Of a stretch of 64,000 nt of DNA, positions 43,729 to 51,498 are shown in pieces. Source of the stretch: Flavobacteriaceae bacterium UBA7302 (GTDB lineage: Bacteria > Bacteroidota > Bacteroidia > Flavobacteriales > Flavobacteriaceae). Each line of letters opens with the position of its first letter. Position 1 is the stretch's first letter. Location: NCBI GenBank assembly GCA_002471825.1, contig DKQS01000001.1, positions 233,567 through 297,566 of the forward strand, written 5' to 3'. Both the position numbers and the translations under genes were made by a program. Under the pieces are notes generated by a model, which saw only the letters and a list, made by a program, of their open reading frames with translations, was not told where the DNA came from and did not search any database.

Positions 43729-44437
43729 TTTGAAATTGTTGATTGAGCACTTGTAAAATTTCGATGGCTTTGGAATTGTCTCCATGAACACAAAAGGTGT
43801 CTGAGTCAATGGGTATCAATTGTCCGTTTAAGGTTCGTAATGTTCCTTGATGCAAACGTTCAACATGAGCTACAACCTCTTCTGGATGATGTAAGACTGC
43901 CTTGGGTTCTTGCCTACTTACCAACGAATAATCTTCGTTATAATTTCGATCGCAAAATACCTCATAACTAATCTGCATATTTCGTTTTTGCGCCAGCGCT
44001 GCTACTTTGGACTTTGGCGGAACAAATACTATTGCATTCCGTACCGATTGACGCACTGCTTCCAATACTATTTCTGCGGTTCTTTCATCTTTTGCTGCAA
44101 GGTTGTACAGAGCTCCATGAGCCTTTACATGGTAAATCTCTGCCTTCTTTTTTTTGGCAACGGCTGCGACCAATTCGATTTGATCTACCAAACTTTTTAA
44201 TAGCAAATCATCTTCCAACTCAAGCACTTTTCTTCCGAAATTCTCTCGATCTGGAAATGAAGGATGCGCTCCAATCTGAACGCCATGTTGTAAAGCTAAG
44301 TCAATAGTTGATTCAATAATTTCAGCCGAACCAGCATGTGCACCACAAGCAATATTGCAGGCCGAAATATAGGGCATTAAAAGATGCTCATTATTGAGGC
44401 CTTCGCCCATATCGCAATTCAAATGAATTTGTCTCAT
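43715..44437 (-). CDS. pxpA: 5-oxoprolinase subunit A (LamB/YcsF family)
   Basis: 240 residues. LamB/YcsF signatures: LNCDMGEG at the start, SACNIACGAHAGSAEII, GAHPSFPDRENFGR, HVKAHGALYN and CVHGDN. It forms the 5-oxoprolinase with PxpB and PxpC. Its ATG overlaps the transporter stop (ATGA). Confidence 0.93.
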   Translation of the reverse strand: MRQIHLNCDMGEGLNNEHLLMPYISACNIACGAHAGSAEIIESTIDLALQHGVQIGAHPSFPDRENFGRKVLELEDDLLLKSLVDQIELVAAVAKKKKAEIYHVKAHGALYNLAAKDERTAEIVLEAVRQSVRNAIVFVPPKSKVAALAQKRNMQISYEVFCDRNYNEDYSLVSRQEPKAVLHHPEEVVAHVERLHQGTLRTLNGQLIPIDSDTFCVHGDNSKAIEILQVLNQQFQIEKL

Positions 44438-45657
44438 ATCAATTGTAAAACACTCGCGATTCCTTTAGCTCCTAAAAAGAAAGCAAAACCAACGATTAAG
44501 ATTCCTATTAAATTCTGAAATTTCGAATTTGTATGTTCTTTTAAAAGCGACTTCCGATTCACCATCCATAGTAACAGACAGGCAAGAATGGGTAATAAGA
44601 GTCCATTGGCCACTTGTGCAAACTTTATAATCTCTATGGGCTTGAATCCGACCGTAGAAAACAAAACACCAAGTAATAGAACCACAATCCAAATCGCCTT
44701 AAATCTTTTAGTTTTAATGTCATCCTTCCAACCCAAACATCCTTTAACCACATAAGCAGCGGCTAACGGTGCCGTAATGGCCGATGTAATTCCGGCCGCA
44801 AACAATCCGATGGATAGTAAATATTTTGCAAGACTACCATAGAGTGGGCGCAAACTTTCCGCAAGATCTACCGCATTTAAAATCTCTGCGGATTGATTGG
44901 CTGCAGCAGAAATAATTATTCCCATCGAAACAACACCACCAATAATAATGGCAACCATAGTATCGGTTTTGGCGATGGATAAATCCTCTTTATTCGTCCA
45001 CTTTTCCTTAGCGAGAGAAGAATGAAGAAATAAATTATAGGGCACCACTGTTGTACCTACTAAGGCCACAATGGTGAGTATGCTTTCCGAATTAAATGTT
45101 GGTATCAAAAGACCTTTCATGATTCCTGCTAAATCAGGTTTGGTAAGAATTGCGGTTAGCAAAAAGGAAACACTCATGAGTAAGACCAATCCGATAAAAA
45201 AACGTTCTAAGAACTTGTAGTTACCAATGCTCAAAATCACAAATCCTATCAAACCAATTAGCAAACTATAACCATTAATTTTAAAATCACCCATAGTCAT
45301 TTGAAAATCCCCAAATAAGGTCTCAAGACCTAGAATTCCGCCACTAATATTCCCAGCTTCATACGCCGCATTCCCAACAAGGATGGCCATCAATACCAAT
45401 CCGATGAGTGCGTAATTATAGATTGGATTTTTAATCTCCGATCTTAGCACCTGGGCTACATCCATTTGAGCAACTACCCCAATCCTCACCACCATCGATT
45501 GAAGGATAATCGTAATTAGGATGGACACCAACATGGCCCATAAAAGCGAATAGCCAAAATTTACCCCAGCCAAGGTACAGACAGTAACCGTTCCTGGTCC
45601 GATAAATGCTGCCGCCACGATGGGACCAGGACCTATATTTTTAATCCATTTTCTCAA
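44434..45657 (-). CDS. Nramp-family transporter (YcsG type) of the 5-oxoproline operon
   Basis: About 407 residues, 11-12 membrane helices. Overall pattern is Nramp (GPGPIVAAAFIGPGT in TM1, VVPYNLFLHSS in TM6), but the metal ligands are changed: TM1 has GPGT in place of DPGN, and TM6 has VPY in place of MPH. In B. subtilis the similar YcsG gene also sits with ycsF, kipI and kipA. I infer that it transports something other than Mn2+ or Fe2+, perhaps 5-oxoproline. The start is unsure: GTG at 45687 lies in the pckA terminator, so a later TTG (45657) is given. Confidence 0.8.
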   Translation of the reverse strand: MRKWIKNIGPGPIVAAAFIGPGTVTVCTLAGVNFGYSLLWAMLVSILITIILQSMVVRIGVVAQMDVAQVLRSEIKNPIYNYALIGLVLMAILVGNAAYEAGNISGGILGLETLFGDFQMTMGDFKINGYSLLIGLIGFVILSIGNYKFLERFFIGLVLLMSVSFLLTAILTKPDLAGIMKGLLIPTFNSESILTIVALVGTTVVPYNLFLHSSLAKEKWTNKEDLSIAKTDTMVAIIIGGVVSMGIIISAAANQSAEILNAVDLAESLRPLYGSLAKYLLSIGLFAAGITSAITAPLAAAYVVKGCLGWKDDIKTKRFKAIWIVVLLLGVLFSTVGFKPIEIIKFAQVANGLLLPILACLLLWMVNRKSLLKEHTNSKFQNLIGILIVGFAFFLGAKGIASVLQLI

Positions 45658-45675
45658 AATCCATTCAATTAAATC

Positions 45676-45701
45676 AAAAAAAAACACCCATAAAGGGTGT
45701 T
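45676..45701 (-). terminator. Terminator after pckA
   Basis: Stem AACACCC / GGGTGTT, 5-nt loop, followed on the minus strand by nine T. It overlaps the farthest possible start of the transporter gene. Confidence 0.8.
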
Positions 45702-45721
45702 ATAAATGTAGCTTATTATTT

Positions 45722-47338
45722 TTAATAGGCATATCGTTGTGGACCACCTCTTCGAATCTCTTCGTTGGCAAACTCCTCAAACTTTTTAAAGTTTTCTCTA
45801 AATGCATTTGAAAGTTTAAAGGCGGTGTCATAGTAGGCTTTGTCGTTGTTCCAAGTGGCTCTCGGACTTAACAATTCAGTTGGAACACCCGGACAAGTTC
45901 TAGGCTGCGCCACACCGAACACCGAATGAATATGATAATCTTCATAGGTGTAGTCTCCTAATTTTCCTTCCAATACCGCGGTAATCATGGCTCGGGTATA
46001 CTTTAACGGCATACGTCTACCGATACCATAAGATCCACCAGTCCAACCCGTATTCACCAGCCATACATTCACTCCTGCTTCCTGCATTTTCTTACTCAAC
46101 ATTTCAGCATATTTCGTTGGATGCAAAGGCATGAACGGAGCACCGAAACAAGCAGAAAAACTTGGTAATGGCTCATCTACTCCAGCTTCGGTTCCAGCTA
46201 CTTTTGCTGTATAGCCAGAAATAAAGTGGTAAGCCGCTTGTGAAGGCGTTAATTTTGAGATAGGAGGTAATACTCCAAAGGCATCAGCCGTAAGGAAGAA
46301 TATATTCTTTGGATTCTTACCAATAGATTTCTCGACAATATTATCAATATGATACAATGGGTAGCTTACCCTCGTATTCTGAGTAATGGTAGTATCTTCA
46401 AAATCGACATTTCCTTGATCATCTAGGATGACATTTTCAAGAATTGCTCCCTTTTTAATCGCATCATAAATCTGCGGTTCTTTTTCTTTTGAAAGGTTGA
46501 TCACCTTTGCGTAACAACCACCTTCAAAATTAAAAATGGTGTTTTCGGCAGTCCAACCATGTTCATCGTCACCAATTAACGCTCTGTTTGGATCGGTTGA
46601 TAACGTTGTTTTTCCTGTTCCCGAGAGTCCGAAGAAAATAGCTGTATCACCATCCTTACCTACGTTGGCAGAACAGTGCATTGGCAAGGTATTTTTATAC
46701 ACAGGAAGGATAAAGTTTAATGCAGAGAAAATTCCTTTTTTGATTTCCCCAGTATATCCAGTACCTCCTACCAAAGCAACTTTTCTTGTAAAGTTTAAGA
46801 TGGCAAAATTATGCTGACGCGTTCCATCGACTTCAGGATCTGCCATAAAACCAGGTGCATTCACTACCGTCCATTCAGGATCAAAACCTTCCAATTCCTC
46901 ACTAGTTGGTCTAATGAACATGTTATGTACAAACATGTTGCTCCAAGGATATTCATTCACAGCACGAACACTCATCTTGTAGTTTTCGTCTGAACAGATA
47001 AAACTATCGCGAACATATACCTCTTTATTGGAGAGGTAATCGACAACTTTGTCATACAACGCATCAAATTTATCAGCATCAAAAGCTACATTGATGTCAC
47101 TCCACCAAACTTTGTCTCTGGTGATGTCATCTTTCACAATGAAACGATCCTTTGGTGATCGTCCAGTAAATTCTCCTGTTTTTACATTAATCGCTCCAAG
47201 GCTGGTTTCCTCACCTTGATTTTTTGCCAAAGTTGCGTCGTGTAATTCATCTGAAGTAAGCTGATAACGAACCGTAGCATTTTTGATTCCTAGTTGTTCT
47301 AACGAAATCGATTTCGTATTGGGGTTTGCAACTGCCAT
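45722..47338 (-). CDS. pckA: Phosphoenolpyruvate carboxykinase (ATP)
   Basis: 538 residues. ATP-type PEPCK: P-loop FFGLSGTGKTTLS, FTGRSPKDRF, HCSANVG, and the metal site in ALIGDDEHGW. It decarboxylates and phosphorylates oxaloacetate to PEP for gluconeogenesis, which fits growth on amino acids such as hydroxyproline or 5-oxoproline. Single gene with its own promoter. Confidence 0.96.
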   Translation of the reverse strand: MAVANPNTKSISLEQLGIKNATVRYQLTSDELHDATLAKNQGEETSLGAINVKTGEFTGRSPKDRFIVKDDITRDKVWWSDINVAFDADKFDALYDKVVDYLSNKEVYVRDSFICSDENYKMSVRAVNEYPWSNMFVHNMFIRPTSEELEGFDPEWTVVNAPGFMADPEVDGTRQHNFAILNFTRKVALVGGTGYTGEIKKGIFSALNFILPVYKNTLPMHCSANVGKDGDTAIFFGLSGTGKTTLSTDPNRALIGDDEHGWTAENTIFNFEGGCYAKVINLSKEKEPQIYDAIKKGAILENVILDDQGNVDFEDTTITQNTRVSYPLYHIDNIVEKSIGKNPKNIFFLTADAFGVLPPISKLTPSQAAYHFISGYTAKVAGTEAGVDEPLPSFSACFGAPFMPLHPTKYAEMLSKKMQEAGVNVWLVNTGWTGGSYGIGRRMPLKYTRAMITAVLEGKLGDYTYEDYHIHSVFGVAQPRTCPGVPTELLSPRATWNNDKAYYDTAFKLSNAFRENFKKFEEFANEEIRRGGPQRYAY

Positions 47339-47364
47339 AAAAAATTAAAATTTATTTATGCACG

Positions 47365-47372
47365 CAAAATTA
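47365..47372 (-). promoter_or_regulatory. -7 box of pckA
   Basis: TAATTTTG on the minus strand, 26 bases before the pckA ATG; context ATTGTGTAATTTTGC is shared with ilvE. Confidence 0.55.
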
Positions 47373-47416
47373 CACAATATTTTGAGAGAAGTGAGTTTTC
47401 TTGAATTAAATTCTAT

Positions 47417-47803
47417 TTAATCCGTCTTTTTGAGCGATTTATTGAAGAATATGTAAATCATATACCCCCAACCTAACATAAAAAGTAGTCCGCCAAGAGG
47501 TGTTACCCACCAAATGGATTTCACATCAATGGAAGTTAGGTGAATGGCATAAATAGAACCCGAAAATAAAAAGATAGCTGATAAAAATATGTAGCTCAAT
47601 GTTTTAGACTGTTTTTCAGTGAAAAAAGAACTTGCAAAAACAATGAAAATAACGATCACATGCATCAATTGGTAAAAAACGCCCGTCTTAAAACTTTCCA
47701 ATTGTTCGGCATTTAAAACCTCTTTCAAAGCATGAGCCCCAAAGGCGCCCAATACAATTGACAGGAGTCCAAGCAAGGCTGTAATCGTTAAAATTCTAAA
47801 CAT
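47417..47803 (-). CDS. DUF423 membrane protein
   Basis: 128 residues, four membrane helices. DUF423 hallmark GAFGAHALKEVL near residue 21, with VTPLGGLLFMLGWGYMIY near the end. Function unknown. Confidence 0.85.
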   Translation of the reverse strand: MFRILTITALLGLLSIVLGAFGAHALKEVLNAEQLESFKTGVFYQLMHVIVIFIVFASSFFTEKQSKTLSYIFLSAIFLFSGSIYAIHLTSIDVKSIWWVTPLGGLLFMLGWGYMIYIFFNKSLKKTD

Positions 47804-47874
47804 TTTTCCTACTTTTTGTTATATTTTAAACAAAAGACTATCTTCGTTCTACTGCAAATTTAGACGATTTTTTT

Positions 47875-49248
47875 ATGAAATCTATCCTCATTATCGGATC
47901 TGGAAAATCAAGCATTTACCTTATAGAATATTTGGCTGAAAAAGCAATTAGCAACCAATTTCATTTGGTCATTGCCGATCAAGTTTTGAATAAAAACATC
48001 CAATCCGTTATTGAGGCAAATGAGCTCGTCTCCTTCTTACAACTAGACATCAATGATGAGGCAAAAACGTCACAATCCATTGAAAAAGCATCCATTGTGG
48101 TTTCTATGCTACCAGCTCGTTTTCACATTCGCATTGCCAAAATGTGTCTCGACTTGGGCAAACACATGGTGACGGCATCTTATGTTTCAAAAGAAGTACT
48201 AGATCTAGATGAAGAGGTAAAGAAAAAGAACCTGATTTTCATGAATGAGATTGGGGTCGATCCGGGTATTGATCATATGAGTGCCATGAAAGTCATAGAC
48301 CGAATTCGAGATAACGGTGGAAAAATGCTGCTCTTTGAATCTTTTTGCGGAGGTTTGGTAGCTCCTGAAAGCGACGACAATTTATGGAACTACAAATTTA
48401 CATGGAACCCTAGAAATGTGGTCTTAGCCGGACAAGGAGGTGCCGCCAAATTCATTCAGGAAGGAACCTACAAATACATTCCGTATCACAAGCTTTTCAG
48501 ACGAACCGAGTTCCTTGACCTACACAAATATGGAAAATTTGAAGCCTATGCCAATAGAGATTCTTTGCGATACCGTCGAATTTACGGACTTGAAGACATT
48601 CCGACAATGTACAGAGGTACCATCCGAAAAGTGGGATTTTCAAGGGCCTGGAATATTTTTGTTCAATTGGGAATGACCGATGATTCCTACACGATCGAAA
48701 ACTCAGAAACCATGAGTTATCGCGATTTCACAAACCTCTTCTTGGCTTATCTACCCAATGATTCCGTAGAACTCAAATTACGATCTTATCTAAAAATTGA
48801 TCAAGACGATGTGATGTGGGACAAATTAATTGAGCTCGATATTTTCAATCCGAACAAACTAGTCGGACTTAAAAACGCGACTCCAGCCCAAATTCTACAA
48901 AAGATTTTGATGGATTCATGGACCATGAAACAGGATGACAAAGACATGATTGTGATGCAGCATATGTTCGGATATGAATTTGAGGGTAAGAAAAAGCAAA
49001 TTGAAAGCAGTTTGGTGGTTATTGGAGAAAACCAAACCTATACCGCAATGGCAAAAACTGTAGGACTTCCCGTAGCCATGGCAACCTTAAGAATTCTAAA
49101 CGGTGAGATTAAAACTCCAGGAGTTCAGATTCCGATCAGCAAAGAAGTTTACAATCCGATTCTAAAAGAACTGGAAAGCCACGGTATCAAATTTTTCGAT
49201 TATGAAGTTCCTTACCTAGGTTACAACCCGAACAACATTCAAGGGTAA
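47875..49248 (+). CDS. Saccharopine dehydrogenase family protein
   Basis: 457 residues. N-terminal Rossmann motif IIGSGKSSIYLIEYLA, VVSMLPARFHIRIAKMC, and the saccharopine reductase-type NEIGVDPGIDHMSAMK with the CGGLVAPE loop. Likely splits saccharopine to glutamate and aminoadipate semialdehyde in lysine catabolism. No ketoglutarate reductase partner is nearby. Its stop abuts the convergent trmN6 stop. Confidence 0.82.
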   Translation: MKSILIIGSGKSSIYLIEYLAEKAISNQFHLVIADQVLNKNIQSVIEANELVSFLQLDINDEAKTSQSIEKASIVVSMLPARFHIRIAKMCLDLGKHMVTASYVSKEVLDLDEEVKKKNLIFMNEIGVDPGIDHMSAMKVIDRIRDNGGKMLLFESFCGGLVAPESDDNLWNYKFTWNPRNVVLAGQGGAAKFIQEGTYKYIPYHKLFRRTEFLDLHKYGKFEAYANRDSLRYRRIYGLEDIPTMYRGTIRKVGFSRAWNIFVQLGMTDDSYTIENSETMSYRDFTNLFLAYLPNDSVELKLRSYLKIDQDDVMWDKLIELDIFNPNKLVGLKNATPAQILQKILMDSWTMKQDDKDMIVMQHMFGYEFEGKKKQIESSLVVIGENQTYTAMAKTVGLPVAMATLRILNGEIKTPGVQIPISKEVYNPILKELESHGIKFFDYEVPYLGYNPNNIQG

Positions 49249-49962
49249 CTAGAAATTCAAGTAAAAGTCTTTGGTTAAGTTTTGAAATTCCTCGGTATAA
49301 TCATGTCGAGAATTTTCTACGACTAAGTTTTGTATATCCACAGTCTTCTTAGCGAAAGACAAATCGAGCATGCTTCGCTTAATTATGGAATTGGGTGTAC
49401 CCTGCACCCGACAAATTCGAGATGGAAACAACTGATATTGTTCAGCTAGATTCAGAAATATAGTTTCCTGTTCAAAGGGAATGATATTTGAAAATGATCC
49501 AGTTTTAGAAAGTATTTTCGACACCCCAGAAAGCAGCTCTTCAAAAGACAAGGAACTTGTATTCCGTGCTTTTAATCGTTTGGATTCTTGTGGTTTTATG
49601 GCTTCTGTAAAAAAAGGCGGATTGGAAATGATGCCATCATATTTCCGATCAACTACCCTACTTCCCGAACAAAAGTCTTGAAAAGTAGTGTGTATTGCGT
49701 GGATTCTTTCAGACCAAGGTGAATTTTTAAAATTATATCGTCCCTCATCAAAGGCATCTTTGTCAACCTCTATGGCTTCCATAAATGCGCTTGGAAATCG
49801 TTGCGCCAACATCAGGGATAGCACTCCAGTCCCAGCACCAACATCCAGGATCGAACGAGCATCTTTTGCGAACTGAGTCCAAGCTCCCAATAAAATGGAA
49901 TCTGTACCAACTTTCATGGCGGACTCTTGCTGCTTGACCGTAAACTGCTTAAAGCGAAACAT
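49249..49962 (-). CDS. trmN6: tRNA1(Val) (adenine37-N6)-methyltransferase
   Basis: 237 residues. SAM motif LDVGAGTGVLSLML, N6-adenine catalytic motif SNPPFF, and the N-terminal FRFKQFTVKQQESAMKVGTDSILLGAW block characteristic of YfiC/TrmN6. It methylates A37 of tRNA-Val. Confidence 0.9.
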   Translation of the reverse strand: MFRFKQFTVKQQESAMKVGTDSILLGAWTQFAKDARSILDVGAGTGVLSLMLAQRFPSAFMEAIEVDKDAFDEGRYNFKNSPWSERIHAIHTTFQDFCSGSRVVDRKYDGIISNPPFFTEAIKPQESKRLKARNTSSLSFEELLSGVSKILSKTGSFSNIIPFEQETIFLNLAEQYQLFPSRICRVQGTPNSIIKRSMLDLSFAKKTVDIQNLVVENSRHDYTEEFQNLTKDFYLNF

Positions 49963-49988
49963 TACGTGCAAAGATGGTAATTAAGCTT

Positions 49989-49996
49989 TATATTTG
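49989..49996 (+). promoter_or_regulatory. -7 box before the lipoprotein gene at 50016
   Basis: TATATTTG, 19 bases before the ATG. Confidence 0.45.
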
Positions 49997-50015
49997 TACA
50001 AAAGAACAACAACAA

Positions 50016-50438
50016 ATGAGAAAGCCCCTTTTATTACTTTTTATTTCACTTATCGTTTTCGCATGTACACCTGGAGCACAGGCTGATGCAGAGGAAGAAG
50101 TGATTCCGATTGCGGAAACTGATGTTCGTTTTGAATTTTCTACCACCGAACCAAACTATGACGAAGTTGAAATGGTGTATTACGATCATACCATAGATGC
50201 TTTTAGAGATTCTACCTTGGTTTTTAACTACGACAATGGTGGAAATCCCTTACCGCTGATTTTACTTTGGGAAAATCATGGTTTCAAATACCTCAGAGGT
50301 GAGATCTATAGAAATAATTTTAGTCCGGCAGAACTGAACGTAAAGATTTTCGTGAATGATACGGAAGTTTACAATGAAACGGAAGCTGGCACACCCAATC
50401 AATTTGCAAGAATTGTATGGGACTACACCATCGATTGA
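50016..50438 (+). CDS. Acidic lipoprotein of unknown function
   Basis: 140 residues; lipobox IVFAC (Cys17). The mature part is acidic and beta-rich (VRFEFSTTEPNYDEVEMVYYD, LNVKIFVNDTEVYNETEAG), suggesting an immunoglobulin-like or jelly-roll fold. No family recognised. Confidence 0.55.
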   Translation: MRKPLLLLFISLIVFACTPGAQADAEEEVIPIAETDVRFEFSTTEPNYDEVEMVYYDHTIDAFRDSTLVFNYDNGGNPLPLILLWENHGFKYLRGEIYRNNFSPAELNVKIFVNDTEVYNETEAGTPNQFARIVWDYTID

Positions 50439-50469
50439 TCGATTTAACAAGAAGTTTTAATTCGTAAGA

Positions 50470-51498
50470 TTAGTGTCTTACATACTTATCGAATACCTCA
50501 ATCACTGGTTGCACGTTACCGTCATTTTTAAAAAAAGTACGTTTCGAAAATGCTTTGAAGGGAGCAGCGGGTTCCCACCAGAAAATACCTTTTCCAAGGT
50601 TGTTCGGAATTTGAAGGACGATGTTGTGAACGTCTTCTAAAAATTGTTTTTGGCCCTCTGGAGTTTCTGGAAAAGGTGCTTTTTTATCTCGGTATTCGGC
50701 AGGTCCATAATTGTAGGCAGTTTCTACCAAAATGATGTCTTTTTTGTAATTCAAAGCCGTAAAATTGAGGCATTCTCTCAAATCTAAAAGGCTTCCATGC
50801 CACCACGGATAGTAGGATTGACCGATGATATCGTATTGAATGTTATAGGTATGAAGTTTGTCGTACCAATACTTCGTAAAGTTCTTATCACCACCCTTAT
50901 CGATATGAATCATAATTTTAGGAGGTTTTTGATTGCCACAACTTGCCATCACACCATTGATTCCGGCTTGCAGTAAAGCAGCCAGATTATCCCAATTTTG
51001 AGGTAATTTCCCATTTGGCCAGCACATACCATTGCTAATTTCATTACCAATTTGTACCATTTCTGGAAAGACCCCGGCCTTTTTAAAAGCCATCATGGTT
51101 TTCTTAGTGTATACGTACAAACTATCCTCAAGCACCTTCTGCTCTAAACCTTCCCATGCTTTTGGCAAATACTGTTTGGCAGGATCTGCCCAGGTATCTG
51201 AATAGTGATAATCCAATAAAAACTTAAATCCCTTCTTTTTGGCTTCTTGAGCCAAGGCAATGGTGTATTCTAAATTATTAGGTAACTTGGTTGGTGTATG
51301 AAACAGCCTTAAGCGAATCCAATTATATCCATGATCCCAAAATATATCCAAGCCCTTCTTGGGTTCACCATCTTCTTTAAAGAAAAAGCCCTTGTCTTCA
51401 GCCTCTTTCAAAAAGGATAGATCGGCACCAATGGCATATTCTTGACTGTAGGAAACCATTGTGATTAAAACAAAAAGTAATAGACTAATTCTCTTCAT
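50470..51498 (-). CDS. GH53 endo-1,4-beta-galactanase
   Basis: 342 residues with signal peptide (cut near VSYSQ). GH53 pattern: GADLSFLKEAEDKG, WIRLRLFHTP, LLDYHYSDTWADPAKQ; acid/base Glu in QIGNEISNGMCWPNG (near residue 154) and nucleophile in LVETAYNYGP (near 257). It cuts the beta-1,4-galactan side chains of pectin (arabinogalactan I). Coupled by a 14-base overlap to the GH2 gene. Confidence 0.92.
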   Translation of the reverse strand: MKRISLLLFVLITMVSYSQEYAIGADLSFLKEAEDKGFFFKEDGEPKKGLDIFWDHGYNWIRLRLFHTPTKLPNNLEYTIALAQEAKKKGFKFLLDYHYSDTWADPAKQYLPKAWEGLEQKVLEDSLYVYTKKTMMAFKKAGVFPEMVQIGNEISNGMCWPNGKLPQNWDNLAALLQAGINGVMASCGNQKPPKIMIHIDKGGDKNFTKYWYDKLHTYNIQYDIIGQSYYPWWHGSLLDLRECLNFTALNYKKDIILVETAYNYGPAEYRDKKAPFPETPEGQKQFLEDVHNIVLQIPNNLGKGIFWWEPAAPFKAFSKRTFFKNDGNVQPVIEVFDKYVRH

